NCBI GenBank assembly: GCA_033557465.1
Contig: CM066036.1
Location: forward strand, 586,045,574 to 586,109,573
Length of the DNA stretch: 64,000 bases
Direction of reading: 5' to 3'
Source: Ichthyophis bannanicus
Taxonomy: Eukaryota; Chordata; Amphibia; Gymnophiona; Ichthyophiidae
Part shown: in pieces, positions 1 through 12,244 of the stretch
How positions within the stretch are numbered: the stretch's first letter is position 1
Layout of the letters: every line of letters starts with the position of its first letter
Translations under genes and position numbers: made by a program
Notes under the pieces: generated by a model
Seen by the model: only the letters and a program-made list of their open reading frames with translations
Told to the model about the DNA's origin: nothing
The model's database searches: none

Positions 1-979
1 ATGACAATGTCAAAGCATGCATATCCCAGATGTGTAGGGCAGAGAAATACCTGTCCCCTAGCTCTTTGTTTTTATGCCAGCATAACCAACACTTGCTCGT
101 GTTTGCAATGTATCTACTCATATAGACTCATTTCCCCTGACCTACACACATACACAGCCTGTAGCACATGCATGATGTCAGATGCTGTGATAGCATCAGC
201 GAGATATTTTCTGTACGCAATTAAAAACCTGTAATAACACAAGCCACTCCCACATATATGGGCCAGATTGGCTACCACTACCCACTCCTTGCTGTTTTGG
301 CCTGTGTCATCTCACCATGTGTGTAGACATGCATCACTGCAGTGACGGTATACTCTTCACTGGAAACATTTTCCAAACCCACCCCCGTGATGGGCAATGG
401 CAGGTCATCATCCCTAAACAGATCCAGGTCATATCTACGTGTTTACCAGTACATGTGTACACACTGTAGGGTTCACATTTACAGTCCGCAGACATAGTTA
501 TTACCATCCAGACATAGTTGCACTAAGCATGTGTACTCTGCTATGTATGACTTTGTGCCACACACATGAGGAGAACACAAACATAGGCATGTCAGAGGAG
601 CTGAACAACCACCAAACCCACACTATTTGTTGTTATATTTACACTCCCCAAAGGACAAATGTTCACAAACACAGACAAACACACAACGTGTAAAGCACAC
701 CATATGGCAGATACTGTGCTCATACCATAGCATCTTACCAAATACCTGCATGTGCACAACAGCTGCATCTCCCAGAAGCAGACACTAGATGGGAATGTGA
801 CTGTTAAACTTTCCCAAACAAATAACAACAACCACACACATCAGCTGCCAACAAATGCTGCTGAGCCCTGCACACATTCATTGTGTCACACTCATGCCTA
901 CATGTGATGTTGGCATTGAGCTTCTAATGCACATGGAGTGTGACATCAACATTCTAGCTTTAGAAAAACATCAAACTCA
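1..979. other. Unassigned flank of the Harbinger gene pair
   Basis: No convincing gene, RNA or repeat was recognised. The stretch is rich in CACACA/TGTG dinucleotides like the introns of the neighbouring Harbinger genes, so it is probably the 3' flank of the transposase gene and possibly still inside the element. No terminal inverted repeat could be identified, so the left end of the element is not placed. Confidence 0.4.
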
Positions 980-3630
980 CTAACCATTACGCACATAGTA
1001 GAAAACATTATTGTGGGAAGATAACCAATACGTACATGAGAAGATGTCTGCAATCACCCTCCTCCTGACTGCTGTGCCCTCCCGTGTGTCAGCACTGGCA
1101 CGCTCAGGGGGGCACATTGGATCCTCCTCCAGATCCTCATTAATCTCTGCAGGGATATCGTGCCTGAGAGCAATGTTGTGCAGGATGCAACAGGCTATGA
1201 TTATCTCGGCAACAGTGTGTGCTTTATATTGTAAGGCCCCACCTGTCCTATCCAGACACCTGAAGCGGCTCTTTAACATGCCAAAGGTGCGCTCAATGAC
1301 TGAGCGACTGGAGGCATGGGCCTCATTGTACCTCCGCTCTGCACGTGTCCGTGGCTGACGCACAGGAGTCAGCAGCCAGGGGCGACACCCATATCCTGCA
1401 TCACCTGCAGAAAGAAATGTTGCATGTGAATGCAGGAGCTCATTTCAAACATTACTTCCACTTGAATACACGTGACAAAACAATGCACAACACATTCTGA
1501 CTGAACGATACAACACCACAACTAGTATATTTGGAAAGGAAAAACCAAAAGGTGACAGAAAATGACTTAAAATGAGCACATGGCCTCTCGAGCACGTACA
1601 CCCATCACAAATAAAACAACATGTCCATCTATCCCTTCACAGATTGTGTGTGTGTGGGTGTGTGGGTGTGTGTGACATGCATATTGTCATGCAGTTACTG
1701 TCCAGATCGGCCTCACCGCCACTGTGAGACTCCAACAGCAATCCACAAATCACATAATCCAAGTGTATGTCTGAACTGTAACCCTTGTAAAACATGTTGA
1801 CATCTACGTGACCGACACCCCCACCCCCCAACATGTATGCCAGGGAGCTATGGCACAATGTACGCAATATCACCTATACACATCATGTTGTGTAGGGTAA
1901 AAATATCCATATGTGTCAGTACATTCCCACATGCAGTGTTGGTGGCAAAGCACTGTAATAGCCATCCTTTGCTGTTTAACCATTTTGTCTAAATTGTTAG
2001 GAAGTTGTGGATGTCAAACATGCATACTGTACCCCTCATGAGTGAGGGCCCAAAAACATATACATACGCAAAGTAGCCTCCTGTGTAGCTGGTTGTGTAA
2101 CCTGTTTGTATGCACCCACGTATTGCCCTTGCTTTAGCCGTCACAAATCAATAATGTTAACATATATGAGGATGTCCAGACAAGATGATACTAACTTGTG
2201 CGCATCTACAGTGCACAAAGGTACGTTAACACCTATGTTGTGTTTCCACCCAGCTGTGACATAGCCAAGAAGTGTGGACAGAGATATGCACACATGTTGT
2301 GCCTGTAGAACATTTAAAAACCACCCATAAGATATTGCTCTACACCCCCTCATGTTATCCTTGGCTTGCAGGGTGACAACTGCATTACAGAGTGTGTGGG
2401 TTACACTAAGACACACATGACACGGGTTACTTGTATGGATTATCAACAACATCAATGTTAAATGGCATACAATTAGGAGGCAACTATTAAACAGTATCAC
2501 AGGTGTATGTGAGGGGCCACCCCCCCCCCCCCAAGACATGTTTGCTGGTGCCTCCAAAACACATTTTGGGGAAATCAGCAACACCAGGGCCATAAGCACA
2601 GGGGTGTCTTCACATGTACACCATGTGCATGTTATGATCATATACTATTAGGATGATCATGTTCAATGGTTCATGTTTGTAGTGTACATGGACCTAGAGA
2701 CGGCTGTAATAGTTGAAACGTACAGCAGTCCTCTATATAACATATCTCAAATATTAGCTGCATGTTCTGATATAAACATGTTGCATCATATGGTACTACA
2801 AATACACACATGTAGAAAGTCATAAACCGATAGGTGATCCTGACATACTCACCAAGCAATACACAGTCCCCGTAACGGTGATCCTCAAATTGTGTGAATA
2901 CTGCCGAGTGATGCAGGATATAGGAGTCATGGGTGGACCCTGGAAACCTAGGGACCACATTCAGAATATGCAGATTTGCATCACATACAACCTGAACATT
3001 CAGGGAATGGTAGTGTTTGCGGTTGCGGAACGCTACCTCCCTGTCTCTAGGCGGGACCAGGGCAACATGTGTGCAATCAATAGCTCCCATCACGTGTGGT
3101 ATCCCGGCTAATGCCTCAAAGGCCTGGTTCAGGGTCCTCCATTGTTGCCTAGTGTGGGGCATGGCTATGTAATTCCCCACCCGGCTGACCATGGCACGCA
3201 GTACCTGGTGGAGACAGCGTGAGAAGGTGGGGCGGCTCATACCACCTACTGCGGCCACAGATGACTGGAAACAGCCAGAGGCAAAGAAATGTAAAGCAGC
3301 AAGGAGCTTGACTAAACCTGGTATGGCATGGGACCGATCTGTCAGGGGCTGGAGGTCAGGTTTGAGATCCTCATACAGCTCCCTAATAGCCCTTGTGCTC
3401 AGTCGGTAAAGGGAGATGACCTGGTCCTCTCGCATGTCCTGGAGCTGGGCCCTGGGCCTGTAGAGGCGTTCCTGCCGAGCCTGCACCTCGGCACGCCGTC
3501 TGCCTCGTGCACGAACAGCACCAGCTTGGACAGCCCCCACAGCTGCAGGACTGAGTTGCTGCGTGACTACACCCATGCCCTGTGCCACAGCTCCATGGAC
3601 ACCATCTCCCCTGTCCGGCAAACGCAGCAT
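980..3630 (-). CDS. HARBI1-like PIF/Harbinger transposase (two exons)
   Basis: DDE nuclease that would cut and join DNA during Harbinger transposition in the nucleus. Exon 1 runs from an ATG at 3630 to 2853 and exon 2 from 1404 to a TAG at 980. The intron has a GTGAGTATG donor and a CTTTCTGCAG acceptor in phase 1, and splicing gives about 400 residues. A helix-turn-helix-like stretch lies near residues 121-147. The catalytic triad is visible as D185 in GAIDCTH, D235 in GSTHDSY and E297 in SVIERTF. The GDAGY motif after D235 is created by the splice itself, which supports the intron. Length is near or slightly above that usual for HARBI1-type proteins. An in-frame ATG at 3714 is possible, but 3630 is preferred because the peptide before it looks non-coding. 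No stop or frameshift is seen, so this copy could be functional. It is divergent from the Myb-like gene at 4680. Confidence 0.9.
1647..1677. repeat. GT-rich microsatellite in transposase intron
   Basis: A short run of TG/TGGG dinucleotides (tgtgtgtgtgggtgtgtggg) in the intron of the transposase gene. No function is suggested. Confidence 0.8.
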
Positions 3631-3904
3631 CTGCCCACTACACAGGACACATGACTGAAGAAAGATATGTGCCATTAACTCCTCCCGCCCAACTACACAA
3701 ACACACTCAGACACACAGACAAATCAAACTAAGCAGTCTACAAACCAAAAGGCACACAACACTATACACAGACAGGAAAATACAATAACTACTACAAACA
3801 ACAAGAACAGAATTGACAAATACACCTGTTTGGATTCACCTCCTTTCTGTCTCAAAACACACTCCTACTCTTCCTCGCCTACAACCCACAACGTGGAGAG
3901 GCAT

Positions 3905-4262
3905 GGCACGGCATTTATAGGGTTGGTGTTTTTGCCCTACCGTCTAACGCGCATGTGCATATGCTCGCATACGTCACTCTTGCGTGGCGCACATGCGCCA
4001 ACCTACGCATGGGTGTCTGCCTGTGCGTCGTGTCACGCACATGCGCATCGCCACATGCATGCGTAAAACGCACACAGACGCCCATGCGTCACACGTCAAT
4101 AGGTGTCGCAGGGCGCATGTGCGTATGTCCGCGTAAGCGTGCACGAGGACGGCGCCCATGCGTAAGCGTGCACGAGGACGGCGCACGAGCACCATACCTG
4201 CACAATTGCGCATGTGCAAAGAGAAAAGCGTGGAAAAAACCCTATAAATAAGGCTGCGCACG
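3905..4262. promoter_or_regulatory. Bidirectional promoter of the Harbinger gene pair
   Basis: A TATA box CCCTATAAAT lies on the plus strand at 4243-4250, aimed at the Myb-like gene. The same CCCTATAAAT lies on the minus strand at 3913-3919, aimed at the transposase. The ~320 bp between them is the most CpG-rich part of the left region and is packed with GCGCATGYGC-like palindromes and TACGTC/GACGTC motifs. A tandem pair of about 28 bp (core gcgtaagcgtgcacgagg) lies at about 4131-4186. In Harbinger elements such repeated motifs can be binding sites for the Myb-like protein or transposase; that role is inferred here. Transcription would start roughly 25-30 bp beyond each TATA box. Confidence 0.75.
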
Positions 4263-4679
4263 TGGCACACGTTGAGGGTTGTTAGAGGAGTTCCACAAAC
4301 AGACAGAGAGTTACAGAGAGAGCTAGAGAGCCTGTGTTGGCAGTGCTGCACAGGGAGGGTTCAGATAGACAGTCACAGGGACTAATAGGGCAAGAAGCTG
4401 TGCTGAACGTGCTTCAGGCAAAGGAGGGAGATAGAGAGGTACAGGGAATTCGAAGGGGACGGTTTGCCATAGGAGTAGGCCACACAAGACAGAGAGAATA
4501 ATTGTTACCATTACTGTTGGGTGTTGTAATATTTCCTTTTGGCCTTTAAGGTTACCTGTGCTATTGTGTTCTGGACTCTGTGCTGTATTGTACTGCCCTT
4601 GTCCCCTCTGTTTCCGTCTGTGTTCTGTTCTGTTCAGGTGCGTTGTTTTATTTGCGAGGATCCTGTGCTGAAGAGGGAG

Positions 4680-7600
4680 ATGGAGAGGGACAGCGCCAGA
4701 GAGGATCAGGGTGAGGGGGTGGAGGATGTGGGGCAGCAAGTTGTTGGTGAGACACCCAGGGCACACACCTCACAGCCTAGCCAGGAACAGCCAGGACCAT
4801 CTGTTGGGCCACAGCAGGTAGAGTACAGGCAAAGGGCCAAAAGGAAAAGGATACCTGTGCCTGTTACACAGAGGAAGAGAGCTGTAAGGTTCAGTGACAG
4901 GGAGAACCATATTTTACTGTCACATGTGATAGAAAACTATGATGTCTTATTTGGGCGTTTGAGCAGCCGCACAACAGTGGCCACCAGGATGGCAGTGTGG
5001 GAGGATGTACGCGAGGCACTGTCTGAGGCAGGGTGTCCCCCACGTGATGTGGAAGGTCTAAAAAAAAGGTACTCTGATATCAAACGAGGGGTACGTCAGC
5101 ACATGCTTGCAGAGAGACAGCATGCTATGGGCACAGGTGGGGGGGGCCCTTTATACCAACATTGTCGCCCCTTGAACAAGAGCTGGCAACACGTTTGGGA
5201 CACATGTACCTGCGTGGACTTCCTGAGGCCCTAGATACGGCACATCCTCGAGCAGGTATGTACACTAAGTGTCACCTACAGGTTCAGGGGAACTATTAGC
5301 ATTCCTCAGAGATCTGTCATCTGCACAGACACCTACAGATGTGTGACAAATCCAACCTCATTTTGCTATCCTGGTGGCACATGTTTGTGAAAAAGCCTTC
5401 TCCAACCTGTTTGTTTGACAGGTCCCTGGTCAACATAAACACTTTGTTTCAGAAACCATCCCCTACACATCTGTAACTATGAAACCCACACACAACGGTG
5501 ACCACACCAACACCGCACCTGTGATTGCCATCCCCTGTATGAGTGTGGGGGCCATTGATCATGTCATGTTTGTGTGTCATTGTATCAACACAGTGCAACA
5601 TGTGCATCTCAGTGGGGCAGAGGAGCAAGCCACCTGTCGTCCGCTGCACAATGGGTCCCTGTCAATCACATGTAGCAATGAGCACATAACATGTCTGAAC
5701 ACATATGTGCCATATTCACTATCCAAGGCAGACATACAGTGTATGGCAAAAGCAGATGTGAGGGTGTGGGCATCCACAGGCATGTGTCTGCATATCTGGC
5801 ATAGATGCCGAAATGGAGGGGATGGTGAAACATGTGGAATGGAAACATGACCAGAAACATGGCAAACATGCAATCATTGCTAAGCCAAAGCATACACATG
5901 TGCCGCAGGAACAACTACATGGTGTGGAAACACGCGTATGGGATGGTGTATTGGGTACTGTATGCAGCACAATTGCGCCAACCCAACACATCATGTCTGT
6001 GGTGTCTGTAGCACACATGTACACATATGTGTTTTGCTTAAACATAGCTGTTCTCTCTCTGATTGTTCACAATACAGGTGACTACAGTGCAATGGTGGCT
6101 GAGGAGGAGGAGGTGGAGGAGCAGGAGGGGGAGGATGTTTTGGAGGAGGAGGAGCAGGTGGACATCCCAATCCCAATCCCAATGAGTCTGTTCGAGGCAG
6201 AACCTGCAGTCTCAGGGGGCAGCATAAGTGCAGGTGCGGAGTCCCTGGATCAACCCATACACACCATATCACCACTGGGGGCTGCAGCAATCGAGCAGAC
6301 GCAACAACCCAGCGTGTCCGTAGACACAGCTACATCTGTCCCAGAGATGATGAGGGCAGAGATGAGGGCCTATGGTGCATCAACACATCGCGATGCTGAC
6401 GGTGGGTAAAAAATGACTGTCACAACCACAACACAAGCAGCACTAATCTGTAGTTGTTGTTTGTGTGCTGGATGTTGCTACGTTACTGTACACAGTGTTA
6501 CATGTATGGGTCAGTTATATGGGACATGTGTGGAAGAAATGTTCTGGCCTATAGTAAATGAGGTTAGCATGTTGTAAAATCACAACAGCCTACGGTCAGG
6601 TGAGACACACAGATGCAGACCTAGGAGCAATGGTGTGTACGTTGCAGCAGGTCATCAGTTAATTACGAGATGCAGACATTGGCCTGACACCAGTATGCCT
6701 CTTTGCAGACACTCACATGTCTTGTAAACAACAGTATGACAAATAACCCATAGTCACCCAAAACAAAGACCATATATAAGTCAATGTAACCTTCCTCAGT
6801 GATGGTACCACACAAAGCCAACATTACCCACAATCTGGCTTCCCAGGTAAGGGGCAAATAGCATATGCAGCGATCTCATCAAATGCGGAAGGTCACCCAT
6901 ATACAAGGTGTCCCAGAGGTGTATTAAGCATACACCTATTATATCTGTTTGTTTTGGGTGAACACATAGTGCTATTTCCCAGGGAGGATCAAAAATAACA
7001 TATACTGAATTGCACACAGTCAAGCCCATAAACATGTTCCCTGTCAGCAACCCCACCAAACCATCACCAAATCGCATCCGCTGTGAACAAATACATCCCA
7101 GTCTGATTGAGGGTCTATGTGTCATTAGTCTGTGATGGTCCACATTATCATAGGTGGCTAACGTGACATGGGTGTTGTATGTAACCATACAATGATGAGT
7201 ATGACACATGCATATTAATGAGCACATGGTTACAAAGGAGGACTAATGTATTGCACATGACAATACACAGGTGGAACCTCTACAACGCCTGCACATGTAG
7301 AGGCAATATCATACACACTGTATCCTGACCCCAATACCTGCATACAGATATCACCATACACAACCTTGCAAACCACAACACTGACAATATCACAGAGGAC
7401 ATTACAGAACGTACTGGGGAATGGTAGCAATTGCCAATGTCAGTTCTGAGTGAGAGACCCAAATGCCCTCATTTGCCTTTCAACAGACAACCATACAACA
7501 TCATACACCAGCTACCAAACCACACTTACATTAGGAGATACATTAAAACCCGAGACAAATAAGGCAACCATGGAATGAGAGCCAACAGTGTAGAGGGTAA

Positions 7601-10600
7601 CATGTGAATGAGATCTGAGGTCGCAATAATGACATCTATTATCAATCACTACAGCGACACATACTTTGTCGCTTGCAAAAAACACACTGAACAACATAAT
7701 GTCTGTAGTTATGTTAAACCTCCATATGTCTATTAAAATATAATAAACACGTGTAGTCTGACATATTTAGCTGCCATTTCCAGGTTGCAAATGCCCCAGT
7801 CACATCCAGCAGGACTGTGCATGAGGTGTGCTCACTCAGCATCGTGTCACACCTCACCCGCCCCAGCCGTGACTGCTGGTATGGTTTGGCTCATGAGGGT
7901 GGTAGTTGTGCCGTGCGTGTATCTATACAAAGCACACATAAGACTGTTTCCTCTGTCAGGGTTGTATTCCCCGTCCCTTTGAGGTTTTCGTCTTTTACAA
8001 CAGAAAGTAATAGCCTAACTTGGCTTATAACATAAAGTAACTGGATAACACAAATAGCTGTCTTCAGCATATGACGTCAAACAAAAGAAAGGAACAAACA
8101 GCATACTTTGTCTGTTTGGCTAGGGAGAGAGAGAGGGAGTATGTAGCCTTTGCTACCTGCACATAGAATTAAGGTTACACAAACCTTTACCTTACGGAGT
8201 ACTCAGGTTCATTTATAGTGAGAGAACATTCCATTAATTCTGTATCTTCTAATGTACCAGAATCTTCATATTCCATCAACTCTGGTCCGGAGGAATCTGC
8301 ATTGCCCACTTCTAATGTGGAATAAAAGTATGGCAGATGTGCCTCATTAGTTAGGAGATTCCTCTTCCTCTGAATAGCGCTGCTTCCCTGGGGAAGGTCA
8401 CCAAACTCTGCATGCTGTTTTCTAGAACCCTGCCCCCGCTGGTGCTTCAGTGGATAGCGTAGGTCACTGCTTAGCTTGCTAGCTGAGTAATTGGGATACG
8501 CTCCCTGCTGGGTCTGCCTCAGCTCTCCCGATTCAGCTGTACCCGATTGCAAACTGTGTAACGGCGTTTCTCTTGGAGCTCAGAGTTGACTGTAATAAGG
8601 GATTTCCTCTGCTTCTCTGGGTAGGTGAAACCCCCTTCTTTTAACACCTTTATAAACAGGAGATAACTTGCTATCAGCCTCGGAATGTCTAGGCTTTATA
8701 AGGGTAGTTTTCTGCCACCAAGACTCTTCTCTTTTAGACGGCAGATATCCCTTATATCCCTTCTTTTCCCCTGAATCTGCTGATGTAGTTGTCTTATATT
8801 TCACTTGCCTTCTCTCAGAGCCACACAGGTCTCTGGCCTCTTTCCACAAGTCCTCTCTCCAGGATTGCCTACTAGGCTCCTCTCTCCAGGATTGCCTGTG
8901 AGAACGCCTCTCTCTCCAAGGCTGTTTCTCTCTCCAAGCTTGCCCCTCTCTCCAAGCTTGCTTCCCACTCGAAGGTAGCCTCTCTCTCCAAGATTGCCTG
9001 TCACTCCAAGATAGCCTCTCACTCCAAGGTAATCTCTCACTCCAAGATAGCCTCTCACTCCAAGGTAATCTCTCACTCCAAGGTAGTCTCTCTCTCCAAG
9101 CTTGCCTCTCACTACAAGCTTGCCTCTCCCTACCAGGCAGCCTCCCACTGAATGTTTGGTAGTCCGTTTTATCCATGTATTTTCTGACTCCACCTTTCTT
9201 CAGCTGCGCTTCATTAGGTGAAGCAGTGTCCCGTGCCTTACTCCCGGGGTGTGTCTCTCCAGGCTCTGGGCACGTGTGCTTTCGTTGTCCCTGGCAACTG
9301 TCAAGCATTCCTTCACTCATCCTTTCACTTTGTCCTTGATCATTCATACTGCTCAGCATTCTTTCATGCTGCCTCAGGTCCACCCTGTGACAATCGTCAC
9401 ATGTCTAGTTAGCAGACCGCCTCCAAAATATTGTTGTGTCCATCAGAACATTTATCCTGCTGCCTGAACATACCCAGCATCTCACAGTTGTTTGTCCCGC
9501 ACGTCCCTCACAGTTGCTCACGTGCTTATCATGGCCTACTCAAACCACTCATAACCTCACAGGAACAGGTGTATGGTAGATGTATCACCCCCCCCCCCCC
9601 CAAAACATATATAAGTCTCTGGCGCAAAGTGTCAGGGCACCATCACATTCTGTTCATTCGCCAGCATCAACTGCCTTGCAGTTCCTGACTCAACCAGCAT
9701 CCAATGCATTGCAGTCCTTGCAACAGGCAATTTCCTGGGGAACCTCAGTCATCCATTAACAGTTTGGAATCACATCATCAGCCAATAGTTCAGCAAATGT
9801 CCCCATCACACCATACATAGTCCTGTCATACAACAACACCCCATCACATGTCAAACCAACATCAACATCACACACGGTGATGTAAGCATAACAACATCCA
9901 TGATGCTACAAATAGTGCACACAACACAGGCATCGGTATTGGAACCCCAGAAGACACACCAGACAATGTAAGACACTACATCCCCAAACATCTCATGTGC
10001 AGGCCTATCTCTGAGACTCCAATATCCGTACAGCAGACATGGGCCTGCATTCCACAACTCATGCGTGCTCCAGACTCCCCATAGACCATTACGGGTCCTA
10101 GCACAACACAAATGCCATCTTACGCTGTACACCCTCACTAGGAACACATATTGTGTTGGGAACCAACGCATGCCAAACCCCTACGCATGTCACGCCCTCA
10201 CCTACACAGTCCCATTGGCTGTGTGATGAATTGACAATTTTCACTGTGTAATTGCCATGTTGTTGCACCAGTAGCAGATGGGGGGGGGGGGGGGAACACG
10301 CCCTCACTCTGCTAGGTCCCTCTGGAGGGCCATAAGGTTTGCAGACACAAACATAGTTTGCATTGTGTCTATTCTAGGACAAGGTTTGCATAGATATCCT
10401 ATCCATCGCACCCGTGTGTCTAACAGAGCCTAGGCAAATCATTAAATACGCTTATGTGTCCTAAACAGAAACGGAAGGGAGACAGTCTCCATCTACATGT
10501 CATCTCAGTCATTGCTGAGGTAATAACAGAACATTGGGAGAGGTGCAGGGAAAACCATTCTGTCATTGGGGACACCTCAGCGGGGTGAGGTGGGTAGGCA

Positions 10601-11830
10601 CATCACCTGCGGGATTTGGGGACAAATGTGTCCGATGCATGGTGACACCTGAAATGGCGCTCCCTGTGCAAATAGATAGGTGCGCAATGTATGGCTTAAC
10701 ACTGTTTGGAACTCTCACACATCAACACATATGTCTGAAAATGCCTATGTTGAGATGTAAAAGAGTTGACAAACAACAGCCACCACCTATCATGCCTACT
10801 GACATCCTAAGCAGACCGTGTCAACTCAGGCTTTCACTGTCCTGCAACAGTTCGTACCACTAGCTGTGTATGTCCCATCATGCACCGTCAATGTTCCCTT
10901 GCTATGGTCCACCTATGGTGTGGCCCTCTGGGACTCTGGCAGCTTTGTCCACACCCTCCATGTGTATCACATTGCCTAATGTATCATCTCCACAAACCGC
11001 CCTCGGTGTTACATAAGGTGTTTTAAAACCCGCAGGTCTCACATATGTGCAGCAGCACTGCACGTGTGAACGTCAGCTGTCACATCCCTGTCCTCACATT
11101 GCATCCCACACATTTGCAAAACTATCCCCTGTAGCCATGAGCAATTGTGATAAACCCTCCAGCTGTGGTCTCCCTGTTGCTGGCGTGTTCCATACCGTCC
11201 CCTGTCCCTCCCTAATGCTGCTCATCACAGTTATTTGTGTGTGCTGCATGCTGCACCTCCCCTACACAATGGAAAGGTGATAGTTATCATTGCACAATCC
11301 TGTTGTGACGTCTGTAGTATTTCGGTGTGTATGCAGATCCTGTAGATTGTGGTTTTGGCCTCACACATCCAGGTCCTGTAAATTGTCAGTTAGGCTTTCA
11401 TTACCTCTAACACTGTGTTAAATATGTATGTTAACTCTATCCATGTTGAAATTGGACTCTGCCCTATCACATATTCAATAGTGTTGGATGTGCATGACAT
11501 GTTTGTGTACTACGGTGTATTAGTGGAGAGGTATGTCATTGACCACCCTGTATCCCATGCACAGGCATCATACGCGTTCTGGACAGGATACACATGGCAG
11601 TGCAGCAGAACACAAGGGAGGTGTGTGAGGAGCTGCGTCAGTCACGTGCGGAGATACGAGCCATGCCACTCACACGGATATGTGAAGCCCTTGAGGGCAT
11701 ACTTGATGTGCTACGGCGAGCTGCACCTGCACCCCCACCCCCACCACCACCACCGGTTCATGAGGTGGCCATTGACCCACGAGGGAGGAGGGGCCAACGT
11801 GGCAGGCGTGGCCGACCACGTAGATCTTAA
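4680..11830 (+). CDS. Myb/SANT-like Harbinger partner protein (three exons, one apparent frameshift)
   Basis: Predicted DNA-binding partner of the transposase, needed in known Harbinger systems for nuclear import and end recognition. Exon 1 is 4680-5255 (GTATG donor), exon 2 is 6078-6401 (AATACAG acceptor, GTGGGT donor) and exon 3 is 11565-11830. Exon 1 carries the trihelix SANT-like domain: FSDRENHILLSHVIENYDVL, then VWEDVREALSEAG, then VEGLKKRYSDIKRGVRQH. Exon 2 is strongly acidic. Exon 3 has a leucine/isoleucine heptad-like helix, a proline run and an Arg/Gly-rich basic tail. The eight-G run at 5139-5146 puts the last ~35 codons of exon 1 out of frame, while the downstream reading and all splice phases fit only one more base. 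This is either a homopolymer error or a real inactivating loss. An alternative exon 3 acceptor at 11584 is also phase-compatible with a different donor. The ATG at 4680 was chosen because the sequence before it ends in TTCTGTTCAG, a likely acceptor of a 5' UTR intron. Confidence 0.8.
5256..6077 (+). other. Intron 1 of the Myb-like gene
   Basis: GT-AG intron inferred from the exon phases on both sides. It has CA/TG-rich composition like the other introns here. No embedded element was recognised. Confidence 0.65.
6402..7840 (+). other. Intron 2 of the Myb-like gene, part before element A
   Basis: Low-complexity-leaning intronic DNA with no recognisable coding or RNA gene. It ends at the ATCG target site of element A. 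Confidence 0.6.
7845..9392 (-). mobile_element. Element A, inverted copy: 1548-bp LTR-like element with 4-bp target duplication
   Basis: The ends are TGTCACA and TGTGACA (7-bp inverted repeats, TG...CA) and the element is flanked by ATCG at 7841-7844 and 9393-9396. A second copy at 12245 has the same ends and a different 4-bp duplication (GTAC), so both borders are supported independently. TG...CA ends, a 4-bp duplication, a polyadenylation signal near one end and a length of ~1.5 kb fit a solo LTR. A Ginger-type DNA transposon with TGT...ACA ends and 4-bp duplications is the alternative. It sits in intron 2 of the Myb-like gene, opposite to that gene's transcription. Relative to the 12245 copy it is 35 bp longer, mostly two extra 18-bp repeat units. 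Confidence 0.85.
8187..9383 (-). pseudogene. Element A open reading frame, one in-frame stop
   Basis: About 399 codons fill most of element A in one frame, interrupted only by a TGA at about 8580-8582. No family is recognised. In order there is a hydrophilic N-terminus with Cys and Pro; a hexapeptide array with consensus [PSA]-W-[SR]-E-R-[LQ] of about eleven units; a basic Trp/Arg/Glu region; and a C-terminal acidic segment containing MEYEDSGT and MECSL. There are no membrane segments. The 18-bp repeat also keeps another frame open locally, so openness there is weak evidence, but the flanking non-repeat parts are open too. The true start is unclear; the first ATG close to the element end is plausible. 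Confidence 0.5.
9397..11564 (+). other. Intron 2 of the Myb-like gene, part after element A
   Basis: Continues the intron to the CATGCACAG acceptor before 11565. Contains a C run (about 9590-9603) and a G run (about 10279-10293), both sites where homopolymer length is likely to be unreliable. No gene or element recognised. Confidence 0.55.
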
Positions 11831-12073
11831 ACTATGATGTTGTCATCCGTTTGTAATATGTTTGTCAAAGCCTGTCTCTGGTGCAATGATCATTTGCAGC
11901 ATTTATGTCTATGTTTCACCTTGTTTTGGGGATGTTTTATGTTTTTGTTTTGAAAGGCTCAGAGATGACACTCCTATGTTCATGGTGTGTCACATACACG
12001 GCTGGGATGAAAATCACACAATTATCATTGAGATGTTTGTAAAGGTACATTAATATGACGTAAATGCTGTGAC

Positions 12074-12079
12074 AATAAA
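12074..12079 (+). terminator. Polyadenylation signal of the Myb-like gene
   Basis: AATAAA lies 244 bp after the stop codon at 11830 in the right orientation, followed by a TG-rich stretch (actgtgtgtgtcc) of the kind found downstream of cleavage sites. Confidence 0.65.
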
Positions 12080-12244
12080 CAGCTGGCATTAACTACATAC
12101 ACTGTGTGTGTCCAGTGACTGACCATGTGTTCCCGTGTGTATCTATGACATGGCGGGGTTGGAGGCCCGGACTACATTAGTTGCAAACCGGTCCCGTGCT
12201 GCAGCTACCTAGCCACAGGCGGCTACTATGTTTATGATGCGTAC

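Noticed and set aside
2671..2850. Extension of transposase exon 1 past 2853 to the stop at 2671
   Set aside because: The HARBI1 motif order requires GDAGY immediately after the position of the donor; the extension shows no family similarity and starts with a consensus GTGAGT donor.
11415..11837. 140-residue plus-strand frame with histidine/proline run
   Set aside because: It overlaps Myb-like exon 3 in another frame; the exon 3 frame has splice and phase support and a heptad pattern.
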